DNA from: Cunninghamia lanceolata
Lineage: Eukaryota > Streptophyta > Pinopsida > Cupressales > Cupressaceae
Direction: 5' to 3'
Assembly (NCBI GenBank): GCA_027924645.1
Contig: BSBN01000843.1
Coordinates: 620,001 to 684,000, forward strand
DNA length: 64,000 bases
Under the pieces are notes generated by a model. The model did no database searches, was not told where the DNA came from, and saw only the letters and a program-made list of their open reading frames with translations. Both the position numbers and the translations under genes were made by a program. Positions 34,702 through 46,154 of the stretch are shown piece after piece; positions within the stretch are counted from its first letter, which is position 1, and each line of letters begins with the position of its first letter.

Positions 34702-35404
34702 ATTGGTTAAATATGTCAAAGGTGATCCTTCACAAATTGAGCATGATAGTCAACAAAGTACTAATGCTGAGTCCCCAATTGCCCAATTATTTGCTTCTCC
34801 ACCTGAATCACCTATATATACTCCTAAAATGGTCGTCAATTCATCTAATGATACTTCTTATATGGTTGATATGAAGCCCAACCCATTTTATGTTTCTTTA
34901 TTTATAAATGGCCATAAACTCAGTAATTGTATTATAGACTCAGGTGCTTCTACTAATATTATGCCGTCTTCCGTAGCCAAAGCCCTAAGCCTATCCCTTA
35001 CAAAAACATTTGGTAGGTGTTACTCTATGGATGGCAAACAGATTCCTTTGCTCGAACAAATTAAAGATGCACGGGTTGCCCTTGCAGCCTACCTTGATAA
35101 AAGAGTGAAGTTAACCATCTTGGTGGCAGATATTCCCGCTAGTTACGGGATGCTATTGAGCAGAACTTTTTGCAAAGATTTAGGTGGGGAGATCAAATTG
35201 GATTGGTCAGAAGCTACAATTCTGGTGGGAAAACAGAAAGTAAAACTAGAACCTGAAGCCAAATGCAAGTTTACTGTATACCCTTTTGATGATCCTAAAT
35301 CTCAAATTCTATTTGAAGAATGCAAATTTGGTAATTATTTTCTCTCTTCTAAAGACATGAAGGAAGAATCTGTTCCAAAATCGGTTCATTCAGATGATCT
35401 ATGA
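34702..35404 (+). pseudogene. Ogre-like protease
   Basis: Retroviral-type aspartic protease that would process Gag-Pol. The catalytic motif IIDSGASTNIMP lies at about 34,935-34,970, with the flap and C-terminal region (LLSRTFCKDLGGEIKLDW) following. The frame runs without a break to a TGA at 35,402-35,404 and continues in the same frame into the RNase H domain, so the stop is probably a later mutation within a protease-RNase H polyprotein. It is shifted one frame relative to gag. Confidence 0.9.
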
Positions 35405-36009
35405 ACTATGGAATTTGATGGCAGTTGTGCTACCATTGGCTCGGGAGCAGGGGTTGTTTTGATCTCATCTGAAGGTAAAAATTTCCCTTACTCTTTCAAG
35501 TTAGAATTTAAAAATACTAATAACACTGCAGAGTATGAGGCCCTATTGCTTGGGTTAAATGAAGCCAAAGAAAAAGGTATAAAGATGCTCAGAGCAAAAG
35601 GAGATGCTGAATTGATTGTTAAACAGGTGAGAGGCATTTTATAGTTAAAAATGACAGATTGAGACATTACAGGAACAGAGTTTGGGATGAGATAGAATAC
35701 TTTGATGCTTTTTCTATTGAGGCAGTCCCCAGAGATCAGAACACATGGGCAGAGTCTCTAGCAGTGTCAGCTTCTCTTCTTCTCCCAAACCCTGATTTCA
35801 AAAAGAATTCATATAGAATAGAACTGATCTACCGTCCTAATATCCCAAATAATGCTAAAAATTGGCAAGTTTTTGAGAATGACCGACAGATTATAAACTT
35901 CCTGGAGAATGCTGAGATGTTCTTGGAGACTTATTTTGAAGGTTCTGAAGTAGAATGTAAAGAATTCAGTCCTGATCCAGGAATCAATTCAAAGGATGAT
36001 GTAATTTAG
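35405..36009 (+). pseudogene. Archaeal-type RNase H domain located before RT
   Basis: The frame from 35,408 starts MEFDGSCATIGSGAGVVLIS, then NNTAEYEALLLGL and KGDAELIVKQV, giving the Asp, Glu and Asp catalytic residues of the RNase H fold. After a stop/frameshift near 35,643 the C-terminal part continues at 35,659 (RHYRNRVWDEIEYF, AVPRDQNTWAESLAVSAS). This is the second RNase H known from Tat/Ogre elements. In those I know, it lies between the ordinary RNase H and integrase; here it lies between protease and RT, and none is seen before integrase. The stretch to 36,009 ends at a TAG. Confidence 0.85.
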
Positions 36010-36111
36010 TTAAAAGGAAACAAAATTCCCAGAGGACTGGTCTCTCTTGAACATTTGTTCAGTTGACAAGATGAATATACCAAGGACAAACTTGCTCAAA
36101 CTCCTAACAAA

Positions 36112-37299
36112 TTGGGAGATTGTGAAAAAATAAATATAGGGAGTAAAACTGATCCTAAATGGGTTTCTATTGGTAAGTGTTGCTTGCCAGAGGAGAAATA
36201 CAAGTTGATTAATTTGTTGACTAGATATAGGGATGTCTTTGCTTGGTGCTATGATGACCTAAAGGATTTTAGGGGTGGGCAATTCCAGCATCATATTCCT
36301 TTAAAAACAAATGCAATTCCATTCAGGCAAAAGTTAAGAAACTACAACCCAAAGGTTGTTAAGGCTATCTATAAGGAGGTCGACAAAATGTTGAAGGCTG
36401 GGATTATTTATCCGATTCATCACTCCACCTAGGTGGCAAACATTGTCCCAGTACGCAAAAAAAATGGAGAAATAAGAATTTGTATTGATTTTAGGAATCT
36501 GAACCAAGCCAGTTTGAAAGATAATTATGCCTTAGCCGTGATGGATCATATTTTACAAATAGTTGTTGGATCAGAGATGATGTCCATGTTAGATGGGTTG
36601 TCAGGTTATAATCAAATAAGTGTGGCTGCAGATGATCAACATAAAACTGCTTTCACTACACCATGGGGAACTTTTGCTTATAACCGTATGCCCTTCGGTT
36701 TGATTAATGCTGGTGCAAATTTTCAACGGACAATGAATTCATCCTTTAAAGATCTAAAAGATAAAATTATCATCATTTATCTTGATGATTTGACTATTCT
36801 CTCTAAAAGAAGAGAAAATCATCTGAAAGATCTTGAGACCATTTTGCAAAGGTGTCAAAATCATGGGATATCTCTCAATCCTAAGAAGTCGGTATTCTGT
36901 GTAACAGAAGGTAAGTTATTGGGACATTTAGTTTTGAAGGATGGAATCAAGATTGATTCAGAAAGGGTTAGAGCAATACAACAGCTAGGTCTTCCTTCAA
37001 ACAGGACTGGAGTTAAGTCTTTCTTTGGCCAGATTAACTTCCTCAGAAGGTTCATTCCTGATTTTGCCGAGATTACGAAACATATTATAGGGATGATGAG
37101 TGAAAAACAAGCATTCAGGTGGAACGAGACTGCTAAGAAAGCATTTGAAAATGTTAAAGAAGTGATTGCACAAACACCTACTTTGGTAAACCCCGATTTC
37201 CAAAAGGATTTTATTATTTATTTTTATGCTTTAGAACATACCATGTCTGGTATCTTATTGTAGAAAAATGAATCGAATGTAGAAGCCCCAATAGCCTTT
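36112..37299 (+). pseudogene. Ogre-like reverse transcriptase and start of RNase H
   Basis: Ty3-type RT: YRDVFAWCYDDL and HHIPLKTNAIPFRQKLR upstream, then VRKKNGEIRICIDFRNLNQ, SMLDGLSGYNQI, AFTTPWGTFAYNRMPFGL and the polymerase motif IIYLDDLTI (about 36,775-36,801). A TAG at 36,430-36,432 replaces the Trp of the usual HSTWVAN. The connection domain follows (FFGQINFLRRFIPDFAEI). RNase H begins at about 37,190 (LVNPDFQKDFIIYFYALEHTMSGILL), with a TAG at 37,261. It breaks at PIAF (37,299), where the 7.3-kb element is inserted; it resumes at 44,629. Confidence 0.93.
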
Positions 37300-38390
37300 T
37301 GTTGATAACTGAGAGGGGGGGGTGAATCAGTTATCCTAATTATTTCTTCTTTCTAAACTTTCTTATTAATTAATGCAGCATTAATTCAAACAAGCAAACA
37401 TTACCATAAAATGGAAGAACACATGACACAGTATTTTTGACGTGGAAACCCTGTTAAGGGAGAAAACCACAGGGTGATTAACCCAAAGATTATTCTCTAT
37501 TAGAAGAATAAGAAAATACAAAAATGGCACTTGCCAATTAGGGCTCACTACCCGAGCACACTACTCACAAGGAGGCACACTGCCTACAAGAGACACACTG
37601 TCTACAAAAGAGTGTTATACAATACTTGAACTGATTGGAGGCATCCACATATGCTGGAGTTCAGTTCCGATTAGGCTCAGTACACTAATCTGCTGCACTT
37701 CATCTTTCCTTTTCTCTTATGCTGCTTTCCTTTCACATACCAAACCTTCCTTACTGCTTCTACTCTGCTCTGCTTTTATTCACATCTCACATATCACTAC
37801 ACTTCTCACAACTAAATCCATCCTATATATATATATCCACACAAGTGATTTCATTATCTTTCTAGTTGGCACCCGGAACAGTCAATCTTATCACAAACTC
37901 TGTTCTGTCAGCTGAATCCTTACACATCAAGTAATGCGGATCAAGCATATACTTGTAGAAATCATTAATCATGTCGGCCAAACATGATTCATGCCTTCAT
38001 AACCTTTAACACCATCAGTAACACATCTGGATCGTAGTCTGATGTTCTGTCAGTCAGTTCTTCCTCTGTTCACACTGTCACTTAGGAACCCGGTACTCAA
38101 GTATTCATATCTTTTGCCTCATCTATCACCGGAGGCTAAAACCTTGGAATCTATCACTCAAGGTAGTACACCTTTACTTCCCCAAATCCACACTTCACCA
38201 AGATACTTCCTCTGAGAGATCCAGACTTGTCTGTCGGACCTTGCCATATGCTTTGTTCTTGTTTACTGGACCACAACATTCTTCACTCTGACTTCCGGTA
38301 GAGACACACCATGTCCTACGGATGTGTGGGATGAACTTTGTTGCCATCAATGACAACAATCATGAATCCATATAGTGTCTCTTGCCAACA
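37300..38390 (-). repeat. 3' LTR of the non-autonomous element
   Basis: 1,091 bp, TGTTGATAACTGAGAGGGG to CTCTTGCCAACA on the plus strand. It abuts the PPT on its right, so in element orientation it is the 3' LTR. Confidence 0.93.
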
Positions 38391-38402
38391 ATCTCCCCCT
38401 TT
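38391..38402 (-). other. Polypurine tract of the non-autonomous element
   Basis: Plus strand ATCTCCCCCTTT, minus strand AAAGGGGGAGAT, directly next to the LTR. The same tract is at 56,809-56,820 in the second Sirevirus-type element. Confidence 0.9.
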
Positions 38403-38646
38403 GGCATTGATGGCAACACTTAGTGAAAAATGACTAAGTGTTTACACTAGGCTCCACTAGGCTCCCCCTTGGCTGATGCTCTTTCTTTATATATATTTTC
38501 CGGAGCTCCCCCTTAGTTGGATTCCTCATTTTTCACTGCTCTTCACTCCCCCTTTGACATCAATGGCAAAGGGTAGGGTCCCCACACCAAAATTTTCAAA
38601 AATTTTACTATACTTAGCCGCATAAGTATATATCTACAAGTTGTAC

Positions 38647-41600
38647 TTACATATACTTAAGTATGTCTGCAAAAGTGTTCTTCAACTGTACAACTTTTGT
38701 CACCCAACTCTGCTTCATCCTATCCAAAATTGAGACATGCCCACTCAATAAAAATGCAAACGCATCTGTCCTTTTTAGATCTGTCGGATCATTGGTCTGG
38801 GCTGTAATTTGGGCTTCTGTTATAGCCTCATGCATGGCCTCTAGCTTAGGGACAATTAACCCCCTGAGCTCACTTAACCTGCTTATTCTATTTTTCCTTT
38901 CCTTCTCCAATTTCTTGATTTCACTCAAGACTGCGATAGTCTGACATTCTTGATTTGTTATAGAGGATGAAAGAGGATCAAAACTTTGAGACAAGCTTAG
39001 TAGTTTGTCCTCTTGCTCTTTTGTTTTCTTCTCAATCTCCACTGTTACCTTGGACCAGGAGATACAAAATTTGTATATTTCACCGCCATCCTTAAGAGCA
39101 TTTTCTAAGCTCTTTATCACAATGTTCATGTTTCTCCTATCATTAGTGATCAAACCCTGTACCTCGAACCTTTTATCCAAAAACTCCTTCCGGACCTTTT
39201 CTTCAGCTAATTTTTCTAGAGAATCAAAATCTGTACTAACACTGCTGACTAAGGTTTTGAGATTATCGGAAGAGGAGGCTGTGGGATCTTTCTGAACCGA
39301 TGGCATAATCTTTTCAAGCACTCTGGAAGCAGCTTCTTTCAACTCACAGTCTTCCATATGAGACTTTAGGAGTTTTTCATTAGCCTTAGCATTTGCAAAT
39401 GAAGCTATCTTCATTGTTTGTACCGGAGAAAGAGAATCAAAATTGAATGGACCTTGTAGAAGCTCCGGTTCATCAATCTCCATTATTTCTTTGTTCAGAA
39501 ATTCTTGGACAGTTTGTGCAGTGTCTCTTGCCGGAGACATATTTTTCTTTTCTTTTGCAATCTTAGGGCTATCCCTTAGAGCTTTCTCTCCTACATTCTT
39601 ACCACTAACAGTTGTGGTCTTTTCTGTTGAGGTCTTCGCACTGTCATCTTCTTTTTCTTTTACCTCTGCTTCTTTCTCCTATGATTTTTCTTCTCCTTTA
39701 GATCCAGAGACTGTAGGGGAAACCGAAGGGGAAATGTTAATCTGCTCGGGGCCCACCTCTTCTGACATTTTCTCAGGAGTTTCTTCTGCAACATTTGTGG
39801 TGGAGGGATCAGTACCCAAGTCCTCTATGATAGGAAGATTAAATCTTTTGAAGGTTTTCCAGAGAATCTCTTCAGTGTCCCTGGCTACCTTGTCGGACTC
39901 ACCAAGCATAAGCTGATTCATCCTTGCTTTGCTCCTGAATTCATCCTTGCAGTCTTTGAATACCATGTTCATTGTCTTGGGATCAATTGAAGGATATCGC
40001 TGAATAGTTGTCTGTTCTTGGATCTCAAGGTCTTTTGCCATGGCATTGGTCTTTCTCTTTTCCAACTCCTTCTCTAGACTCTTAGGAATTAGAGAGATAA
40101 TTTCAATAAAAGCTTTATTGTAAATGTTCAAAAACTTAACTGTGGCTTCCTCCAGAATCTTTTTATCTGCTTCATTATAATAATCATAGAATTCTGTTAA
40201 GGGTTGTAGGTTGCCATCCACAGTGACTGCTTTTACTACATCATCTAAGGAGAGAGTAGGTTTTTCAACAAATTCCTCTTCCTTCTCTTCTTCTCCTTAA
40301 CCGGATGATTTCTTCTTCTTCTTTAGTTTCCTGATCTCCTCATCTAATTTGGTTTCCTCTTCATCCTTTTGACTTGCATAAGCCCTTGTGGCTTTTGTCT
40401 TTGATCTTTTCTCTCTTTTACCGGATGCCTGGACTTCCAGTTTTGAGCTTTTGGCTGTGACAGGTGCAGATCTTTTTGATGATCTGGTTCGGGTTGAGGT
40501 TTCTACCAGAGCACTTTCCTTGCTTTTCTTTTCTGCCTCTTTCTTCTCTTCCTCAGCCCTTTCCATCCTTTTCTTGTGGGCATCAAGTGCCTCCTTTGAG
40601 ATGCCAAGTCCTTGGGCAATATTTTCTACTTCTTTTCTCACCTTCCTCTTGATCTCTGGTTCTCTAAGTTCAACATGGATTTTTATACTCAGCTCCTCAA
40701 AGGTTCCAAACCTTTCTGCTTTTAGATCTTTAGGCTGGCTTATCATGTGTTGAACATGCAGCTCCACAATCTGTTCATCAACTTCATACCCCATGGGCAT
40801 GATCTAGACTGTCCTTGGTTCTACTGCCTCCATTAGGCACTGATCAGTCTCTACCATAAAGTAGATTGTGTCTTTGTATTTCTCAACAAGAGACTAAGGA
40901 ATCCTTTCTCTTGCTTACATCATGTTCTGAAAGTTCTTGAAATACCCCCATAGAGCTGTATTTTGTGCTTTGTTGTCACCAAGTCCATGTAAATAATCTT
41001 TGATTTGGATAGCTACCGGTCTATAATTCTCGCATACCCAGCCATTAGATCCGGGAAGCTCATTCATAAAGTAGAAGAATAAGCACAATATCAATCCTCC
41101 ATACTTGAATGAATTCTTTTTGTCTTTCTTGATTTTCTGCAGATTCTCCAAGAGTTGGTTCAAGATAAGTTGGCAAAGATCATAGTCTGTATCCTTTCTT
41201 AGCATTTCATAAGCGGTGTAAATGGTAGTTCCAGGTACAGAATTTTCTCTGCTAGAATGATATATCTTATATCCAATGATCATAGAAGCAAACTTGACAT
41301 CCAGATCAGTGATGTCATCTACTGTCATTGCTCTTTTGTCAAACTTAGATCCGGTAGCCTCACTCACAGTTTGGTTCTTTATAGATTTAAGAACAGGAAT
41401 CCCACCGGATGAGTGTAATCCGGTAACTGCCCTGATGGCATCTTTAGTGATCTTGAATGGTCCATTTAACCACATGAAATTATCATGTATTCTACTCAAA
41501 ATGTACCTAACCCATTCATCCTCCGTAAAACAGGGGAAATGTATGTATTGTGCAAAGTGCTTGTTCCGGAGGCCTATGTATTGGGGTTTGAGCTCAAATG

Positions 41601-41826
41601 AATCATCTAACAGTTGTTTGTGACAGATATCTCTTAGTTTGAATTCCCCAAACTCTTCAACATTTGCATGTATATAAACCCTAACATCTTCGGTGTGCAA
41701 AACACCATGCGAAACACTGGAAAATGCACCTAAGGGGTCTACCTCCAAGGATTTGTATGGATGTTTCTTAAATGAAGGGCGAGGTCTATTAGAAATCTTT
41801 ACAATATTTGGAGTACCCATTATCAA
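38647..41826 (-). pseudogene. Long unknown (envelope-position) protein of the non-autonomous element
   Basis: Four open stretches on the minus strand (41,826-40,915; 40,800-40,297; 40,221-39,679; 39,540-38,647) all share one frame, giving about 1,060 codons interrupted only by stops near 40,915, 40,885, 40,801, 40,297 and 39,679, without frameshift. The N-terminal 300 residues look globular (WLNGPFKITKDAIRAVTGLHSSGG, GGLILCLFFYFMNELPG). The middle is very Lys/Glu/Arg-rich (RKVRKEVENIA, RTRSSKRSAP, KREKRSKTKATR), possibly nuclear-targeting. The C-terminus is helical (IEKKTKEQEDKLLSLSQSFD, EIKKLEKERKNRI). It sits between gag and the 3' LTR, where Sireviruses can carry an envelope-like frame. 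No signal peptide or clear membrane anchor is seen. Family not recognised. Confidence 0.75.
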
Positions 41827-42289
41827 GAGATTTGCAGTGAGATATTTGAAAACGAAAAATACCTTTTGCGCCTATCAGTTTCACGGAGTTGGTTGGATTG
41901 ATCTCTAGAAGTAATGACTTCTGCAAGTGATCTTCGATGAACTTGAGGAATCTCGTTGCAGAGCTCCGCTTTTCATTTCTTCTTGAGTGTGGAATAAACG
42001 AGTGATTAATGAAAAACCCTTATATTGCTCTGCAAGCCCTAATATCATATTGCAATAAATGCTCGACCTACATTATTCTGGTTTGCCTTATTCAGGTGAT
42101 TTGAAGAACCGGATCAACCCTGATCTTTAAACATCTTGTGGATCTTCCAAATCTTAACCACAGTTTGTTTGAATATATCCCTTATGACTCCTTCAATCCG
42201 CAACTCTTCTTGTGCTAGTTCTGGCACCAATTGACTGGCTGGGGGAACAAGGTTTTCTTTGTGTCTCCCCCTGAGCTAGAGCTCACTTT
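41827..42289. other. Spacer between gag-like and long frames, with a PPT-like tract
   Basis: About 460 bp with no coding frame, where pol would lie in an autonomous element. The minus strand has a purine tract CTCAGGGGGAGACAC near 42,263-42,277 resembling an internal PPT. Confidence 0.5.
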
Positions 42290-43471
42290 TCAATTTCTAG
42301 AAGGAATATCAACACCAGAGTCTGGTGCGGATTCAACCTCTACATTCTCAGTACTTTTCTTCACCCAAATCTTTCTCATCTCATTTTTAACTTCATCCAC
42401 ATTCATCTTTTGTTTACCCTTAGCTTGATTCTGATTATGAAATACCGGACCTCTTTTGTCCTGATTCCTACTTCTACAGACTTTTGCATTATGACCGGAC
42501 CTATTACAGATTTGGCAAACAACATTTCTTTGCATATTTAACTGATATCCTCTTGATCTGCATTGATTAGCCATATGACCTACTCTATTGCATGCAAACC
42601 ATCTACCATTGAATGACTTGTTCATTTGCATATTTCTGCATTCATGAGACTCGTGACCATACCTTTTGCAGTTAAAACACTGTCCAGAGAAGGATGAATT
42701 AGTCTGATTCATTCTCTTTCTGCACTAATTAGCTTTGTGACCAAAGTGATTGCAGTTGTGGCAGTATCCATTGAAGGATGGATATCTTTGAGCATTAGGT
42801 TGTCTTACCGGAGGTCTTCTAGGCCTATTCCTTGGATTTTCTGATCCAAAATTCTTTTGACCAGATCCGAAGCTTTCTCCTTTCTCATATCCCAAACCAC
42901 ACTTGTCATCTACCTTCTTTTGACTTCCAAGAAGAACTTCAAGTTGAGCAGAACTTATCTTGAATTTCTCTTTATACTCATTTGCTGTTTGAAGATCCCT
43001 TTTTAGAGAGACAATTTGATCCTCAAGTTTTTCTTCATTATCTTTAGCATCTTCAAGATCAGATTCAAGATGTCTAATGATTCTATCCATCTGGTGGCAA
43101 TCTTCTGATTTCTCCTTAAGAGATTGTCTTAGATTATCTTCAGTTTTTCTTTTCTCTTCAACTTCTTGAGTAAACTTTATAACTCCTGATTCCATTTCAT
43201 GTCTTACCATAATGATTTCTTTTGATAACTTTTCACATAACTTGGTTTTCTCAGTCAACTCTTCATTTGCATTACTTTCTTCACCTTGTCTTGCCAATTG
43301 CTGAAGCAGCTCCTTTCTCTTTTTCATAGAGAGACTTAATTTGTCTTTTAGTTCTCTCATGAAATCATCAGCCTGTTTGAGTCTTTCCTTTAATTCATTA
43401 ACTTCAGAGTTTGACTATTCAAGATCATCAAGGGCAGTCTTGAGTTGCTCTCTTAAACCATATGCATCCAT
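42290..43471 (-). pseudogene. Gag-like coiled-coil protein with four zinc knuckles
   Basis: From an ATG at 43,471 (MDAYGLREQLKTALDDLE) the frame is strongly heptad-like and charged (residues about 25-180: RELKDKLSLSMKKRKELLQQLA, DNEEKLEDQIVSLKRDLQ). A basic Pro/Arg linker (RNRPRRPPVRQP) and CCHC knuckles follow. Knuckle 1 (CHNCNHFGHKAN, stop, C) contains the TAG near 42,724; knuckle 2 is CFNCKRYGHESHEC; knuckle 3 (WFACNRVGHMANQC) has Trp for its first Cys; knuckle 4 is CQICNRSGHNAKVC. One more stop lies near 43,418. It would bind RNA and oligomerise, but no capsid (UBN2-type) domain is visible, so it is a truncated gag. It ends SGVDIPSRN with no protease. Confidence 0.82.
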
Positions 43472-43522
43472 TTGAACTCCCAAATCTTCCTCAAGTTTTT
43501 AGGCTTTGTTAGGAGGAACTTA

Positions 43523-43534
43523 GCTCTGATACCA
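43523..43534 (-). other. PBS of the non-autonomous element
   Basis: The minus strand reads TGGTATCAGAGC exactly, the plant initiator-Met tRNA PBS, two bases from the 5' LTR. Confidence 0.92.
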
Positions 43535-43536
43535 AT

Positions 43537-44623
43537 TGTTGATAACTAAGAGGGGGGTGAATCAGTTATCCTAATTATTTCTTCTTTCTGAACTTTCTTA
43601 TTAATCAATGCAACATTAATTCAAACAAGCAAACATTACCATGAAATGGAAGAACACATGACACAGTATTTTTGACGTGGAAACCCTATTAAGGGAGAAA
43701 ACCACGAGGTGATTAACCCAAAGATTATTCTCTGTTAGAAGAATAAGGAAATACAAAAATGGCACTTGCCAATTAGGGCTCACTGCCCGAGCACACTGCT
43801 CACAAGGAGGCACACTGCCTATAAGAGACACACTGTCTACAAAAGAGTGTTATATAATACTTGAACTGATTGGAGGCATCCACATATGCTGGAGTTCAGT
43901 TCTGATTAGGCTTAGTACACTGATCTGCTGCACTTCATCTTTCCTTTTCTCTTATGCTGCTTTCCTTTCACATACCGGACCGTCCTTACTGCTTCTGCTC
44001 TGCTCTGCTTTTATTCGCATCTCACATATCACAACTACACTTCTCCCAACTAAATCCATCCTATTTATATCTGCACAAGTGATTTCATTATCTTTCTAGT
44101 CGGCACCCGGAATAGTCAATCTTATCACAAACTCTGTTCTGTCGGTTGAATCCTTACACATCAAGCAATGCGGATCAAGTATATACTTGTAGAAATCATT
44201 AATCATGTCGGCCAAACATGATTCATGCCTTCATAACCTTTAACACCATCAGTAACACATCTGGAAAGTAGTCTGATGTTCTGTCAGTCAGTTCTTCCTC
44301 TGTTCACACTGTCACTCAGGAACCCGGTACTCAAGTATTCATATCTTTTGCCTCATCTATCACCGGAGGCTAAAACCTTGGAATCTATCACTCAAAGTAG
44401 TACTCTTTACTTCCCCAAATCCGCACTTCACCAAGATACTTCCTCTGAGAGATCCAGACCTGTCTGTCAGACCTTGCCATATGCTCTGTTCTTGTTTACC
44501 GGACCACAACATTCTTCACTCTGACTTCTGATAGAGACACACTATGTCCTGCGAATGTGTGGGATGAACTTTGTTGCCATCAATGACAACAATCATGAAT
44601 CCATATAGTGTCTCTTGCCAACA
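43537..44623 (-). repeat. 5' LTR of the non-autonomous element
   Basis: 1,087 bp copy matching 37,300-38,390 with a few percent differences by eye; it ends CTTGCCAACA and is followed by TSD CCTTT. Confidence 0.93.
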
Positions 44624-44628
44624 CCTTT

Positions 44629-46154
44629 ATGAGTGTTCCTCTCAAGAAGCATGAACTTAAATAGTCTTTAACTGAGAAACAAGCTTTTGTTGTGGTAAAG
44701 GCTGTTAAATAATTTAGATATTACATACTACATTCTCATTCAATTGTATTTGTCCCTAGTCCGGCTGTAAAGAGCATTCTAACTCAACAGGATGTTGGGA
44801 TGAATAATAGAGCAACATGGGTTGCTAAGATTCAAGAATATGACTTGGAGATTAGGCCAACCAAATTAATTAGAGGTCAAGGCCTTTGCAAATTGATTGT
44901 TGAAAGTAAAGAAGAAGAAGAAGAACTTCCCACTGTCCTATTGGTGAGTTTACAAGATCCATGGTTCCTAAACGTGGTACATTATCTTACTTATGGAGAC
45001 TGTCCCAGTCACTTATCCCCGAAGGAGAAAAGGAATCTGAGATTAAAAGCAGTGAAATATGTCATTTGGCGAGATGTCTTATACAAAAAGGGACTAGATG
45101 GAACCTTTCTAAGATGTGTAGATAAAGAACAACAACACAAGCTTTTGGAAGTTTTCATAATAAAGCCTGCGGTGGACACTTCTCTTCTTCAGTCACCGCC
45201 TTTAAAATTCTTAGAAATTGTTATTATTGGCCAGGCATGTTCAAAGATGCATACAGATGGGTAGCTAATTGTGAAAAATGCAAAATGTTTTCAGGAAGAC
45301 CACAACTTGCAGCCTTGCCTCTGAGGCCTTTTTTTATTGAAGAACCTTTCAAACAATGGGGTTTAGACTTCATTGGGCCTCTTTCACCTCCTTCGAGTGC
45401 CGAACATTCACACATTCTAACAGCAACGGACTATTTTACAAAATGGGTTGAAGCAGTCCCTGTGAAGAAAACCACTTCAGAAGTAGTGTGCAATTTTCTC
45501 AGAGAAAATATACTGGTGCATTTTGGCGTCCCTAAGAAACTTGTAGCAGATAGTGCTACCAGCTTTCCCTCAATTGAACTCACTTCATTTTGTTATGAGC
45601 ATAGTATCTCTCTTTCTCACTCATCGGACTATTGCCCTCAAGGGAATGGACAAGCTAAGTCCAGTAATAAAAATCTGATAGCCATCATGAGAAAATTGGT
45701 GAGTGATAATCCCAAAGATTGGCATAAAAAATTATACGAAGCACTCTGGGCTGATAGGGTAACCCCAAAAAGAGCAATAGGAATGGTGCCTTTTGAGCTG
45801 GTTTATGGAATAGGAGCTCAATTTTCATTACCTCTGGAATTATCTACAGCCAAATTACAAAATGTGATTGAAGATCAATACTTTGAAGATTCCTTAGAAA
45901 AAAGAGTTATGTACTTAACCAGGATTGAGGAGGAAAGGAATGAACTAGTTGATCAGATTACTGCTCATCAAGCTAGGGTTAAGAAGATTTTTGATCGAAA
46001 AACAAGGCCCAGAAAAATCATGGAAGGAGATGAAGTGTTGTTGTGGGATAAGAGGAGAGAACCTAAAGGAGCACATGGCAAGTTCGATTCACTTTGGAAG
46101 GGTCCATTCAAAATTCATCAGGTACTGGGCCCTAATTCTTTCAAATTAGAATAA
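44629..46154 (+). pseudogene. Ogre-like RNase H (rest) and integrase
   Basis: RNase H resumes with PLKKHELK, TEKQAFVVVKAVK and FRYYIL, then WVAKIQEYDLEIRP (to about 44,890). Integrase follows directly: GDCPSHLSPKEKRNLRLKAVKY, LYKKGLDGTFLRCVD, a frameshift near 45,155, then the zinc-binding part ending CEKCKMFSGRP. The DDE core has Asp in WGLDFIGPL and Asp in VADSATSF, but the Glu position reads Lys (GNGQAKSSNK; AAG for GAG), so this integrase should be dead. The C-terminal module (GDEVLLWDKRREPKG, LWKGPFKIHQV) ends at a stop at 46,152-46,154. No archaeal-type RNase H lies between RNase H and integrase. Confidence 0.93.

Larger units (their letters stand above)
37300..44623 (-). mobile_element. 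Non-autonomous Sirevirus-like LTR element with gag-like and long unknown frames
   Basis: 7,324 bp, flanked by TSD CCTTT (37,295-37,299; 44,624-44,628) inside the Ogre-like RNase H. LTRs of 1,091 and 1,087 bp begin TGTTGATAACT and end TTGCCAACA on the plus strand. The minus orientation is fixed by PPT AAAGGGGGAGAT at 38,391-38,402 and PBS TGGTATCAGAGC at 43,523-43,534. It holds a gag-like frame and a roughly 1,060-codon frame, with no protease, integrase, RT or RNase H, so it must move with enzymes from another element. LTR ends and PPT resemble those of the Sirevirus-type element at 55,253 onwards. Confidence 0.94.

Noticed and set aside
38663..40753. Plus-strand frames opposite the long minus-strand protein (38,663-38,944; 39,443-39,916; 40,388-40,753)
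   Set aside because: They are antisense shadows rich in Ser, Leu and Phe created by the Lys/Glu-rich coding strand.
37300..44623. A host gene cluster with coiled-coil and zinc-knuckle proteins
   Set aside because: LTRs, TSD, PBS and PPT enclose both frames precisely, so they belong to one retroelement.
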